64,000 bases of DNA from Alphaproteobacteria bacterium (GCA_017983635.1 JAGOBA010000010.1:96725-160724), one strand, 5' to 3'; numbered from the stretch's first letter, positions 17,993 through 26,326 are shown. The notes: generated by a model from the sequence alone, not told the origin. Program-made: numbers and translations.

Positions 17993-18757
17993 ATGGGTAT
18001 GGGGTTTATCGACGTCTCGCGTGCGGCGCGCACGGCGGGCCGGGCTGCGCTGGATTTGATCCTGCCGCCGCTCTGCCTCAAATGCCGCGTACCCGTGGGC
18101 CAACCGCAATCGCTTTGCGGCACCTGCTGGAGCGACATCCGCTTCTTGAGCGCGCCGCAATGCGCCCAATGCGGCATTCCGTTTCCGCACGCACTGGGGC
18201 AGGGGGTGAAGTGCGCCGCCTGTATCGCCAGCCCGCCGGCGTTCAGCATCGCGCGCGCCGCCGTCGCTTACGACGACGCCAGCCGCGATCTGATCCTAGG
18301 CTTCAAGCACGCCGACAAGCTCGAGACCGTGCCGCTTTTCGCCCGCTGGCTCACGACCGCAGGCGCCGAAGCGCTAGCCGGCGCCGATGTGATGATGCCG
18401 GTACCGCTGCATTGGTGGCGCCTCGCACAGCGCCGCTACAACCAAGCGGCTGTCCTTGCCCAAGCGATCGGCAGGCTCACCCGGCTACCTGTCGACACCG
18501 GCACGCTCACCCGCCCGCGCGCGACCCGCAGCCAAGGCGAAATGCCCTCCGCCCGTTCGCGCCTGAAGAACGTCGCCAAGGCCTTCGCGGTTGCGAAGGG
18601 CCGCCTCGACGGCCAAAAAGTAGTCCTGGTTGACGACGTCCTAACGACCGGCGCCACGGTCACGGCCTGCGCCAAGGCGTTGCGCCGTGCCGGGGCAGCG
18701 GCTGTATCTGTAGTCACAGTGGCGCGCGTTGTGCGCCCGTTAAGCCTGTCCCTCTAA
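17993..18757 (+). CDS. comF: ComF family phosphoribosyltransferase-like protein
   Basis: 254 residues. N-terminal four-cysteine zinc-binding modules (CLKCRVPVG, CGTCW, CAQCGIPF and CAAC) and a C-terminal PRTase domain with the PRPP loop VLVDDVLTTGATVTACA. ComF proteins assist DNA uptake and replication restart in naturally competent bacteria; the biochemical role is unsettled. Divergent from the methyltransferase with about 50 bp between starts, and upstream of grxC. Confidence 0.88.
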   Translation: MGMGFIDVSRAARTAGRAALDLILPPLCLKCRVPVGQPQSLCGTCWSDIRFLSAPQCAQCGIPFPHALGQGVKCAACIASPPAFSIARAAVAYDDASRDLILGFKHADKLETVPLFARWLTTAGAEALAGADVMMPVPLHWWRLAQRRYNQAAVLAQAIGRLTRLPVDTGTLTRPRATRSQGEMPSARSRLKNVAKAFAVAKGRLDGQKVVLVDDVLTTGATVTACAKALRRAGAAAVSVVTVARVVRPLSLSL

Positions 18758-18765
18758 GCTTTGCC

Positions 18766-18794
18766 AGTGGCCGAAAGGCCGAAACGCCTTATAT
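18766..18794 (+). promoter_or_regulatory. Putative promoter for grxC
   Basis: AGTGGC at 18766-18771, 17 bp spacer, TTATAT at 18789-18794, 30 bp before the grxC ATG. It shares the TGGC-N17 pattern seen before ispG, prfA and the DUF924 gene but has a different -10 and a normal leader. Confidence 0.4.
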
Positions 18795-18824
18795 TGCTTC
18801 GTGCGAATTGGATGCCGAATCGTG

Positions 18825-19109
18825 ATGTCCGCCGCCACCGCTGAGCAACCTTCTCCAGTCGTCGTGTACTCGACGCTGCTGTGTCCCTTTTGCCATCGCG
18901 CCAAGGCGTTGCTGCGGAAGAAAGGCATCGCCTTCACCGAAATCGATGTCAGCATGGACGCCGAAAAGCGCGCTGAAATGATGCAGCGTGCCCGCGGCCG
19001 CCATACGGTCCCGCAGATCTTCATCGGCGACACCCACGTTGGCGGCTGCGACGACCTCCACGCGCTGGAAGCAGCAGGCAAGCTCGACTCGCTGTTGGTG
19101 CACAGCTAA
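18825..19109 (+). CDS. grxC: Glutaredoxin 3 (GrxC)
   Basis: 94 residues, a monothiol/dithiol reductase reduced by glutathione. Dithiol active site CPFC after VVVYSTLL, cis-proline site TVPQIFIG, and the glutathione-binding GGCDDLHAL. Length matches GrxC. Start at ATG 18825; an in-frame GTG at 18801 would add eight non-homologous residues. Followed closely by a nitrilase-family gene whose eukaryotic relatives repair deaminated glutathione, a sensible partner. Confidence 0.92.
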   Translation: MSAATAEQPSPVVVYSTLLCPFCHRAKALLRKKGIAFTEIDVSMDAEKRAEMMQRARGRHTVPQIFIGDTHVGGCDDLHALEAAGKLDSLLVHS

Positions 19110-19118
19110 CTTCCGAAA

Positions 19119-19940
19119 ATGACCACCGTATTTCGTGCCGCCTGTGTGCAGATGCGCACCGGCCTCGACGTCGCCGCGAACACAGCCGCTGCCTCCGCCC
19201 TGATCCGCGAGGCAAAGGCGGCCGGCGCGCACTTCGCCGCGACGCCGGAGATGACCTCGCTTTTCGAAGCCGAGTCCGACGCGCTCTTCGCCAAGACGAA
19301 ACCGGAAGCCGACGACCTCGCGCTAAAGGCCTTCCGCGCGCTCGCCGAAGAACTCGCGCTCTGGCTCCTGATCGGCTCGCTCCCCATCAGAGTGGCCGAA
19401 CGCCAATGCGCGAACCGCTCGTTCCTGATCGACCCAAAGGGTCAGGTGCGCGCGACCTACGACAAGATCCACATGTTCGACGTCGATCTGCCCGGCGGCG
19501 AAGTCTATCGCGAGTCCCGCAACTACCGCCCCGGCGACCGCGCGGTCGTCGCCGAACTGCCGTGGGGCAAGCTCGGCATGAGCGTCTGCTACGACCTTCG
19601 CTTCCCCCACCTCTATCGCACGCTCGCGAAAGAAGGCGCGTCGTTCCTCACCATCCCCGCCGCCTTCACCCACACCACCGGCCAAGCGCACTGGCATGTG
19701 CTGCAACGCGCCCGCGCGATCGAAACCGGCTGCTTCGTCATCGCCCCGGCCCAAGGCGGCAAGCACGAAAACAACCGCCACACCTTCGGCCATAGCCTAA
19801 TCGTCGATCCCTGGGGCAAAATCCTAGCGGAAGCGGGCGACGACCCCGGGATCATTTGTGCCGACATCGACCCCGCCAAAGCCACCGAGGCCCGCACTCG
19901 AGTCCCGGCATTGCGCCACGACCGCGATTTCAAGATATGA
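19119..19940 (+). CDS. Carbon-nitrogen hydrolase, Nit1/Nit2-type (deaminated glutathione amidase-like)
   Basis: 273 residues of the nitrilase superfamily. Glu-Lys-Cys triad: E44 in ATPEMTSLF, K116 in YDKIHMFDVDLPGG and C157 in MSVCYDLRFPHLYR. The HMFDVDLPGG and THTTGQAHWHVLQRARAIE segments are typical of the NIT1/NIT2 branch acting on omega-amides or deaminated glutathione. Nine bp after grxC, so almost certainly one operon. Followed by repeat element A. Confidence 0.9.
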   Translation: MTTVFRAACVQMRTGLDVAANTAAASALIREAKAAGAHFAATPEMTSLFEAESDALFAKTKPEADDLALKAFRALAEELALWLLIGSLPIRVAERQCANRSFLIDPKGQVRATYDKIHMFDVDLPGGEVYRESRNYRPGDRAVVAELPWGKLGMSVCYDLRFPHLYRTLAKEGASFLTIPAAFTHTTGQAHWHVLQRARAIETGCFVIAPAQGGKHENNRHTFGHSLIVDPWGKILAEAGDDPGIICADIDPAKATEARTRVPALRHDRDFKI

Positions 19941-20100
19941 CTCCGCGAAGACGCGAAGAAAAGAATCTCACACAATGAAACAATGGAACAATGAGATGAG
20001 CGCACTCCCGCGCCGCAGGCGCAGTGACGAAGTTCACTTGGCGCTACGCGCCGGGAGTCCACCCGTCATTGTGTCATTGTTTCATTGTGTGAGATTCTTC
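19941..20100. repeat. Long tandem-armed inverted repeat, element A
   Basis: Left arm 19961-19995 and right arm 20067-20099 pair over about 33-35 bp with few mismatches. The arms contain degenerate 8 bp units (CAATGAAA, CAATGGAA, CAATGAGA). Outside the left arm is CGCGAAGACGCGAAG. Inside are a second inverted pair (ACTCCCG/CGGGAGT) and small GC hairpins (GCGCCGCAGGCGC and GGCGCTACGCGCC). One of four related elements in the window. Its right arm carries in-frame GTG codons that are the likely start of the following gene. Confidence 0.85.
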
Positions 20101-20964
20101 CTACTGGCGGCACTCGCAGCAACAACAGCAGCCACAGCCGCCCCGATCACCTTTTCCGAGCTCCTAGAACGCTCGCGCGCCACGCCGACGCAAGTGATCG
20201 CCTACGGCCCCGCCCCGCATCAGTTCGCCGGACTTTGGCTCCCGGCAGGCAAGGGCCCCCACGCGACGCTGATCGTGATCCATGGCGGTTGCTGGCTCGC
20301 CGAACTCCCGGGCACCGAGCTGATGGCCTACCTCTCCGAAGACCTGCGCCAACACGGCTATGCCGTCTGGAGCATCGACTACCGCCGCATCGGCGACGAA
20401 GGCGGCGGCTATCCCGGCACGTTCCTCGACACGGCCGCCGCGATCGATAAGCTCCGCGAAATTGCGCCAGCGAACAAACTCGACCTGAAGAAGCTCGTCG
20501 CCATCGGTCACTCTGCCGGCGGCCACCTCGTCACCTGGGCGACGGCGCGCCCGCGCCTGCCGAAGTCGAGCCCGCTCGCGACACCGACCCCGCTCCCGAT
20601 CACCGGCGTGGTCAGCCTCGCCGGCATCAACGACCTCGCCGCGTATCGTGCAAAGGGCCCCAGCGCCTGCGGTGGCCCGCCGACGATCGACGCGCTCGTT
20701 GACGCCAAACGCAAAGGCGACGTTTACGCGGACACCTCGCCGGCGGTGCTCCTCCCCATCGGCGTGAAGCAGGCCGTCATCTCCGGCGCGCTCGACAAGA
20801 TCGTACCCCCGCCGTTCGGCAAAGACTTCGCCGCCGCCGCAACGAAGAAGGGCGACGCTGCGAAAGAAATCACAATCGAAAACGCAGGCCACTTCGAACT
20901 CATCGACCCAACGTCGGACGCCTGGAAGATCATTCGCGCCGAGATCGACGCGCTGATGAAATGA
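20089..20964 (+). CDS. Alpha/beta hydrolase, candidate kynurenine formamidase, with signal-like N-terminus
   Basis: 291 residues from GTG 20089, which lies inside the right arm of repeat element A; GTG 20071 is an alternative. The N-terminus (VRFFLLAALAATTAATAAP) resembles a signal peptide. The domain has HGGCW (oxyanion motif of the AFMID/esterase branch), GHSAGGH (nucleophile), SGALDKIVPP (acid) and NAGHFEL (base). It overlaps kynureninase by ATGA, so conversion of N-formylkynurenine to kynurenine is the natural guess. Known formamidases are cytosolic, which fits poorly with export; a secreted esterase merely coupled to kynU is the alternative. Confidence 0.75.
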   Translation: MRFFLLAALAATTAATAAPITFSELLERSRATPTQVIAYGPAPHQFAGLWLPAGKGPHATLIVIHGGCWLAELPGTELMAYLSEDLRQHGYAVWSIDYRRIGDEGGGYPGTFLDTAAAIDKLREIAPANKLDLKKLVAIGHSAGGHLVTWATARPRLPKSSPLATPTPLPITGVVSLAGINDLAAYRAKGPSACGGPPTIDALVDAKRKGDVYADTSPAVLLPIGVKQAVISGALDKIVPPPFGKDFAAAATKKGDAAKEITIENAGHFELIDPTSDAWKIIRAEIDALMK

Positions 20965-22193
20965 GCCTCGCCCGCCAACACGCGCTCGACCTCGACGCTC
21001 GCGACCCGCTCGCCCACGCGCGCGAACGCTTCGCCGTGCCGGACGGCATCATCTATCTCGACGGCAACTCGCTGGGCTGCCTGCCGAAGACCGTCGCCCC
21101 GCGTCTGCATGCGGCGTTGGAGAAAGAGTGGGGCGTAGGCCTGATCCGCTCCTGGAACGACGCCGGCTGGTACACCGCGCCACAACGTGTCGGCGCCAAG
21201 ATCGCGAAACTCATCGGCGCCGCCGCCGACGAAGTCATCGTGACCGACTCAACCTCCGTCGATCTCTTCAAGGTCTTGGCCGCGGCACTGCGCCTGCGCC
21301 CGAACCGCCAAACGATCCTGGGCGTCAACGGCGACTTCCCGACCGACGCCTACATTGCGGGCGGCATCGCCGGCCTGACCGGCAAACAGTTCGTCCGCGT
21401 CGATGCCAGCGCGCTGATCGACACGATCGGCGCCGATACCGCGATCGTCGTGCTCACCCACGTCAACTACAAGACCGCCGTCCTCCACGACATGCGCGCG
21501 ATCACGAATGCCGCGCACGCCAAAGGCGCGCTCGTCGTCTGGGACCTCTCGCACAGTGCCGGCGTCATGCCGCTCGAAGTCGCAAAGCTCGACGCCGACT
21601 TCGCCGTCGGCTGCGGCTACAAGCATCTGAACGGCGGCCCCGGCGCACCGGCGTACATCTACGCCGCCAAGCGCCACCACGAAGCGATCGATCACCCGCT
21701 CACCGGCTGGCTCGGCCACGCCGACCCGTTTGCCTTCGCCGCCGATTACGCGCCCGCGCAAGGCATGGATAAGCTCCTGACCGGCACACCGCCCATCCTG
21801 TCCCTGCTAGCACTCGACGCTGCGCTCGACGCGTTCGACGGCCTCGACCTGCACCAGATCCGCGCGAAGGTCGAAAGCCTGACCGGCCTCTTCGTCGCCC
21901 TCGCTGAGGAACGCCTCGTGCGCCACGGCTTCACGCTCGCCAGCCCGCGCGATGCCAAACAGCGCGGCGCCCACATCGCGCTCTCACACCCGGAAGGTTA
22001 TGCGATCATGCAGGCGATCATCGCCCGCGGCCTCATCGGCGACTTCCGCGCGCCGGACATCGTTCGCTTCGGCTTCGCGCCGCTCTACACCCGCCACGCC
22101 GACGTCTTCGACGCCGTCGCGCTCATCGACGAGGTGATGTCCACCCAGGCCTGGGACACACCGGAATTCAAAGCCCGAAAGTCGGTCACCTGA
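20961..22193 (+). CDS. kynU: Kynureninase
   Basis: 410 residues, PLP enzyme cleaving kynurenine to anthranilate and alanine. The N-terminus has YLDGNSLGCLPK, the family opening; TDSTSVDLFKVLAAAL contacts phosphate; DLSHSAGVMPL and GCGYKHLNGGPGAPAY carry the PLP lysine K221. Start overlaps the hydrolase stop (ATGA at 20961-20964). No tryptophan 2,3-dioxygenase or classical kynB in the window. Confidence 0.93.
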   Translation: MSLARQHALDLDARDPLAHARERFAVPDGIIYLDGNSLGCLPKTVAPRLHAALEKEWGVGLIRSWNDAGWYTAPQRVGAKIAKLIGAAADEVIVTDSTSVDLFKVLAAALRLRPNRQTILGVNGDFPTDAYIAGGIAGLTGKQFVRVDASALIDTIGADTAIVVLTHVNYKTAVLHDMRAITNAAHAKGALVVWDLSHSAGVMPLEVAKLDADFAVGCGYKHLNGGPGAPAYIYAAKRHHEAIDHPLTGWLGHADPFAFAADYAPAQGMDKLLTGTPPILSLLALDAALDAFDGLDLHQIRAKVESLTGLFVALAEERLVRHGFTLASPRDAKQRGAHIALSHPEGYAIMQAIIARGLIGDFRAPDIVRFGFAPLYTRHADVFDAVALIDEVMSTQAWDTPEFKARKSVT

Positions 22194-22223
22194 CCCTCGC
22201 GAATTCGCCAGCCGCACGAACGG

Positions 22224-22238
22224 TTTACCCGTTGTTAA
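22224..22238 (+). promoter_or_regulatory. CtrA-box-like site upstream of the DUF1178 gene
   Basis: TTTA-N7-TTAA (TTTACCCGTTGTTAA), one mismatch from the CtrA consensus TTAA-N7-TTAA used by cell-cycle regulator CtrA in many Alphaproteobacteria. About 90 bp before the start codon. A chance match is possible. Confidence 0.3.
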
Positions 22239-22329
22239 CCCGCCGGGCGTGCCATAGGCGTTCCTTGAAGAAGGGCGGCCAAGCCGTCATGTTAGAGCGT
22301 CCGAACGTGCCGGAGTTAGGCGTCGCATC

Positions 22330-22743
22330 ATGATCCGCTACCAATTGGTCTGCCCCAAAGAACACGGCTTCGAAGGCTGGTTCCGCGACAGTGCGGCCTA
22401 TGATGCGCAGGCCAAGAAGGGCCTGCTGGTCTGCCCCACCTGCAACTCGAAAAAGATCACGAAGGCCATGATGGCGCCCGCCGTCTCGAAGAAAGGCGAA
22501 CTCGCCGAGGTCGCGGCCAACGCGCAAAAGATGCGCGAGTACGTGATGAACGTGCAAAAGCACGTGAAGGAAAACGCCGAATACGTCGGCGACCGCTTCC
22601 CCAACGAAGCCCGTGCGATCCACTACGGCGACGCCGAAGAACGCCAAATCTACGGCGAAGCGACCCTAGCCGACGCCCGCGAACTCGTCGAAGAAGGCGT
22701 CCCCGTGGCCCCGATTCCGACCCTGCCCAGGGCGGATTCGTGA
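22330..22743 (+). CDS. DUF1178 family protein
   Basis: 137 residues. Starts MIRYQLVCPKEHGFEGWFRD and has a second CxxC (VCPTCNSKKI), so it probably binds zinc through four ligands from CPKEH and CPTC. The GDRFPNEARAIHYGD and ARELVEEGVPVAPIPTLPR segments are the family signature. Function unknown; in many Alphaproteobacteria it travels with grxC and the nitrilase gene, as here except that kynU intervenes. Confidence 0.9.
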   Translation: MIRYQLVCPKEHGFEGWFRDSAAYDAQAKKGLLVCPTCNSKKITKAMMAPAVSKKGELAEVAANAQKMREYVMNVQKHVKENAEYVGDRFPNEARAIHYGDAEERQIYGEATLADARELVEEGVPVAPIPTLPRADS

Positions 22744-22755
22744 TATAGTGGAGCC

Positions 22756-22965
22756 ATGGCGGACAAGACCAAAATCGACGACGAAGAACGCGAACTCCGC
22801 TTTCGCGAAGCGTGCGCGTTACAGGAGATCGAGGGCAATCCCCTGACGCCAGAAGAGATCGCCATGTTCGAAATGTTCCGCCGCGAAGGGTGGAGCGACG
22901 AGCGCGTGTTGGAGTTCCTCGGCGCACGCGCCCGCAAGCGGGCAGCGGATCTCGCGGCTGAGTGA
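22756..22965 (+). CDS. VbhA-like antitoxin of a Fic toxin
   Basis: 69 residues, mostly helical and charged. Class I Fic antitoxins carry an inhibitory helix with [S/T]xxxE[G/N]; here the corresponding stretch is CALQEIEGNPLTPEE, keeping Glu-Gly but with Leu at the Ser/Thr position. The following IAMFEMFRREGWSDERVLEF matches the C-terminal helices of VbhA. The stop overlaps the GTG start of the Fic gene (22962-22965), the tight coupling expected of an antitoxin-toxin pair. Confidence 0.75.
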   Translation: MADKTKIDDEERELRFREACALQEIEGNPLTPEEIAMFEMFRREGWSDERVLEFLGARARKRAADLAAE

Positions 22966-23534
22966 GCGCGCTTGATCCATACGTGTATCCCGACGCACCT
23001 GGGGTTCTGAAAAACAAGTTTGGCCTCAAAGATGCCGCAGAGCTAGACGCGGCTGAACGCGTGCACGTTGCTCAACGCATCAGGCAAGGGTCGCCCTCCG
23101 GCAACTTCGATCTCGGTCACCTCAAGGCGATTCACAGGCACTTGTTTCAAGACGTCTACACGTGGGCAGGTGAAACGCGCACCGTCGAGATCGCGAAGGA
23201 CGGTGATCAGTTTCACCTCATGGCTTACATCGAAGCTGGCATGGCCGACATTCACGGCCGGCTCGTGCAGCGCAAGTTTCTCAAAGGGCTGAGCGCCGAG
23301 GCGTTCGCGCGCGTGTCCGCCGAAATCGTCGGCGATCTCAACTACGTGCACCCCTTCCGCGAAGGCAACGGCCGCACCCAGTTGCAGTATCTAAAGCAAC
23401 TCGCACAACGCGCCGGTCATGACATCGACCTGACGCGCCTGCAAGGAAAGCGGTGGATCGCCGCCTCCCGCGCCGCCCAACTGACGAACTACGAGCCGAT
23501 GCGCCAAGCAATAGCCGCAGCGCTGAAGCGCTAG
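22962..23534 (+). CDS. Fic/DOC family protein with altered Fic motif
   Basis: 190 residues from a GTG overlapping the antitoxin stop. Fic folds transfer AMP from ATP to hydroxyl groups of target proteins; bacterial toxins of this class hit gyrase and topoisomerase IV. The motif is HPFREGNGRTQL, residues 130-141, with catalytic His130 and first Arg138 intact, but the last Arg of the consensus HxFx[D/E]GNGRxxR is Leu141. The flap region (TWAGETRTVEIAKDGDQFHL) is present. Either it still works with a changed nucleotide grip, or its activity differs. Confidence 0.9.
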   Translation: MSALDPYVYPDAPGVLKNKFGLKDAAELDAAERVHVAQRIRQGSPSGNFDLGHLKAIHRHLFQDVYTWAGETRTVEIAKDGDQFHLMAYIEAGMADIHGRLVQRKFLKGLSAEAFARVSAEIVGDLNYVHPFREGNGRTQLQYLKQLAQRAGHDIDLTRLQGKRWIAASRAAQLTNYEPMRQAIAAALKR

Positions 23535-23580
23535 GCGTCCCCTAGGCGTGCAGCCCGCTAACTCTCGTGCGCGACGCCTA
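23532..23580. terminator. Hairpin between convergent fic and DUF2004-like genes
   Basis: TAGGCGTC at 23532-23539 pairs perfectly with GACGCCTA at 23573-23580. It spans both stop codons. There is no T-run, so it may only be a transcript-end stabiliser. Confidence 0.35.
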
Positions 23581-24040
23581 AAATTCGCCCCGTGTCATCG
23601 TGCTTCACCGCTAGCAGGCCATCGACAAACGTCCGATCGATTGTGTAGTCGACGACGAGTTCAAATGTCCGACCGTCCTTTGTGGGGAACACACCAATCC
23701 CCCTCAGCTCCAATCGCCTGAGCAGCGTTTCGGCGTCAACCGACTGCACTTGAAACTTCTGCGCGATTGCGTCGTGAACTTCTTCTAAATGAAATGTTGC
23801 ATACTCGCCCACCGTCTCATCACCTGCGAAGTGCCGCGCTAGGATGAATTCTCGAGCGTTGGCGTCCAACCTGTCCAATCCCTCAAGCAGCTTGATCGCT
23901 GCCGCACTGGAGCAGCTCGAAAGCCCGTGCATAAGGAAGAGCGAGGCGTCGGACTCCCGTCCGTTGATCGTGACACGCTTGCGCGTGTAGGCGCCACCGT
24001 CCGCTTCAAGCACCACTTCTCCAAAATGCGGCACCAACAT
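23558..24040 (-). CDS. DUF2004-like cytoplasmic protein
   Basis: 160 residues, no signal or membrane segment. The order YTRKRVTINGRESDASLFLM, a helix with LLEGLDRLDANAREFIL, then EYATFHLEEVHDAI resembles DUF2004 proteins as I recall them (FHLEE is typical); confidence in that assignment is modest. Ends in a C-terminal beta region (FELVVDYTIDRTFVDGLLAV). GAGGTCCGC precedes ATG 24040. Lies downstream of ubiG on the same strand, 27 bp away. Confidence 0.65.
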   Translation of the reverse strand: MLVPHFGEVVLEADGGAYTRKRVTINGRESDASLFLMHGLSSCSSAAAIKLLEGLDRLDANAREFILARHFAGDETVGEYATFHLEEVHDAIAQKFQVQSVDAETLLRRLELRGIGVFPTKDGRTFELVVDYTIDRTFVDGLLAVKHDDTGRILGVAHES

Positions 24041-24067
24041 GCGGACCTCACTTGTTTCGTTGGGCGG

Positions 24068-24820
24068 TCACGCCGCCTTCTTCGCCACCACCATATAATT
24101 CACATCCGTGTCCCGCGCGAGCAGCCACCCGCCCGTGAGCGGGTTGAACATCACGCCTGTCTCGCTCGCGACCTCGAGCCCCGCGCGCGTCAAAGCCGTG
24201 TCCAGTTCCAGCGGCTTCACGAACTTGTTCCAATCGTGCGTGCCGCGCGGCAGCCAGCCGAGCACGTACTCGGCACCAACCACAGCTAACGCGAACGCCT
24301 TCGCCGTTCGGTTGATCGTGGCGACGAACATCAACCCGCCGGGCTTCAGCATCGAGGCGCAGCTCTTCAGGAACAAATTCAGGTCGGCGACGTGCTCGAT
24401 CACTTCCATGTTAAGCACGACATCGAACTGCTCACCGGCCTCGGCCAGCGCCTCCGCCGTCGTCGCGCGATAGTCGATGGAAAGGCCCCCTTCGGCGGCA
24501 TGCACGCTCGCCGTCTTGATGTTCTTCTCCGACGCATCGGCGCCCAAAACGTCGAAGCCAAGCCGCGCCATCGGCTCGCTCAACAGCCCGCCGCCGCACC
24601 CGATATCGAGCAGGCGCAACCCCGCGAACGGCTTCGTCGCCTTCGAATCGCGCCCGAAATGCGTGGCGGCCTGGTCGCGGATAAAGCCCAGCCGGACCGG
24701 ATTGAACCGGTGCAGCACGCCAAATTTGCCATGGGGATTCCACCATTCCGCCGCAAGTGCGGAGAAGCGGGCCACTTCGGCGTCGTCGACTGTGGATTGT
24801 TGCGATGTGACGGGCGACAC
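24068..24820 (-). CDS. ubiG: Ubiquinone biosynthesis O-methyltransferase UbiG
   Basis: 250 residues. Family opening [20 protein letters not shown] and [23 protein letters not shown] motif [16 protein letters not shown], and [13 protein letters not shown]. Performs the two O-methylations of ubiquinone biosynthesis at the membrane surface. Start placed at GTG 24820 with GGAG upstream; a TTG at 24850 would add ten residues. Divergent from lysC, a standard alphaproteobacterial arrangement. Confidence 0.93.
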   Translation of the reverse strand: MSPVTSQQSTVDDAEVARFSALAAEWWNPHGKFGVLHRFNPVRLGFIRDQAATHFGRDSKATKPFAGLRLLDIGCGGGLLSEPMARLGFDVLGADASEKNIKTASVHAAEGGLSIDYRATTAEALAEAGEQFDVVLNMEVIEHVADLNLFLKSCASMLKPGGLMFVATINRTAKAFALAVVGAEYVLGWLPRGTHDWNKFVKPLELDTALTRAGLEVASETGVMFNPLTGGWLLARDTDVNYMVVAKKAA

Positions 24821-24928
24821 CGTGTCGAAGCTCCGTGCGTTGCGTGACAAACTGACGAAGTCTAACTATACCCCAGCCGAACTCATTCAACCCCTTGATC
24901 TATCGGACGTAACGCCGCGCCAGCCCCC

Positions 24929-26146
24929 ATGCCCATACTCGTCATGAAGTTCGGGGGTACCTCCGTGGCCGACCTCGAGCGCATCCGCAATGTCGCCCTC
25001 AAGGTTAAGCGCGAGGTCGACCGCGGCTACCAGGTCGCGGTCATCCTCTCCGCCATGTCCGGCGAGACGAACAAGCTCGTCAACTGGGCGCGCGAGCTTT
25101 CGCCCCTGCATGACGCGCGCGAGTACGACACCGTCGTCTCTTCCGGCGAACAAATCACCATCGGCCTGCTCGCGATCGCTCTTCAGCACATCGGCGTGCA
25201 GGCCCGCTCCTGGCTCGGCTGGCAAATTCCGATCCACACCTCTGGCATGCACGGTTCGGCCGCGATCACCGGCATCGATACCAAGGTGCTGAGCGAACGC
25301 CTCGCCCAAGGCCAGGTCGCCGTGATCGCGGGCTTCCAAGGGATCGGCCCCGACAACCGCATCACCACTTTGGGCCGCGGCGGTTCAGACACCAGCGCGG
25401 TCGCGGTCGCCGCCGCCCTGAAGGCGGAACGCTGCGATATCTACACGGACGTCGATGGCGTCTACACGACCGACCCGCGCATCACGCCCAAAGCGCGTAA
25501 GCTTGATAAGATCGCATACGAAGAAATGCTCGAGATGGCCTCGCTCGGCGCGAAAGTGCTGCAAACGCGTTCGGTCGAGCTCGCCATGATCCACCGCGTG
25601 CCGGTGCAAGTGCTCTCCAGCTTCGAAGACTTGCCCGGCACCCTGGTGTGCGATGAGGACGAAATCGTGGAACAACAACTGGTCAGCGGCATCGCCTACA
25701 GCCGGGATGAGGCGAAGATCACGCTCGTAAAAGTGCCCGACAAACCCGGCGTCGCCGCCGCGATCTTCGGCCCCTTGGCCGACGGCGGCATCAACGTCGA
25801 CATGATCGTGCAAAACACGTCCGAAGACGGCAAGACGACCGACATGACCTTCACGGTCGGCCGGGCCGAGTTCGAACGCGCGATCCACATCATCGAACGC
25901 AACCAATCGGCGATCGGCTACCAAAAACTGCTGACCGACAAGAATGTGGCAAAAGTCTCCGTCATCGGCGTCGGCATGCGTACCCACGCAGGCGTCGCGC
26001 AAAACATGTTCAAAACGCTGGCGGAAAAAGGCATCAACATCCAGGTGATTTCGACCTCCGAAATCAAGATCAGCGTCCTCATCGCCGCCGAATTCACCGA
26101 CACCGCCGTCCGCGCGCTCCACACCGCCTACGGATTGGACAAGTAG
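24929..26146 (+). CDS. lysC: Aspartate kinase LysC
   Basis: 405 residues. N-terminal amino-acid kinase domain with MKFGGTSVAD and GRGGSDTSAVAVAAAL, plus IYTDVDGVYTTDPR. Two C-terminal ACT domains (KITLVKVPDKPGVAAAIFGP and VSVIGVGMRTHAGVAQNMFK) bind lysine and threonine for feedback control. Makes aspartyl phosphate, the first step to lysine, threonine, methionine and DAP. A CTATAC box near 24865, with TTGCGT upstream, may be its promoter inside the ubiG start region. Confidence 0.96.
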   Translation: MPILVMKFGGTSVADLERIRNVALKVKREVDRGYQVAVILSAMSGETNKLVNWARELSPLHDAREYDTVVSSGEQITIGLLAIALQHIGVQARSWLGWQIPIHTSGMHGSAAITGIDTKVLSERLAQGQVAVIAGFQGIGPDNRITTLGRGGSDTSAVAVAAALKAERCDIYTDVDGVYTTDPRITPKARKLDKIAYEEMLEMASLGAKVLQTRSVELAMIHRVPVQVLSSFEDLPGTLVCDEDEIVEQQLVSGIAYSRDEAKITLVKVPDKPGVAAAIFGPLADGGINVDMIVQNTSEDGKTTDMTFTVGRAEFERAIHIIERNQSAIGYQKLLTDKNVAKVSVIGVGMRTHAGVAQNMFKTLAEKGINIQVISTSEIKISVLIAAEFTDTAVRALHTAYGLDK

Positions 26147-26164
26147 AATGGCACGCGCACCAAA

Positions 26165-26312
26165 CCGCCCCCGCTGCGGGGCGGTCGAACGTTCGAGGCC
26201 GAGGGCCGAGAAGGTTCGGGTGGGGGAGTTGAGCGCCAGCCGCTCTGCCCCCCCACCCGAAATTTCTCCGCCTACGGCTACGAAATTGTCGACCGCCCCG
26301 CAGTGGCGGCGG
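26165..26312. repeat. Long REP-type inverted repeat, element E
   Basis: About 148 bp between lysC and ptsP. Outer arms CCGCCCCCGCTGCGGGGCGG and its counterpart ACCGCCCCGCAGTGGCGGCGG-side pair; nested inside are TTCGGGTGGGGG and CCCCACCCGAA. Unrelated in sequence to elements A-D. It resembles dispersed intergenic palindromes of alphaproteobacterial genomes and could stabilise or attenuate the lysC-ptsP transcript. Confidence 0.75.
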
Positions 26313-26326
26313 TAGGGGCGACGCTG

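Noticed and set aside
19961..20099. CRISPR-like short repeated units in element A (and B-D)
   Set aside because: Units are contiguous, only two to four per arm, inverted on the other side and without unique spacers or cas genes.
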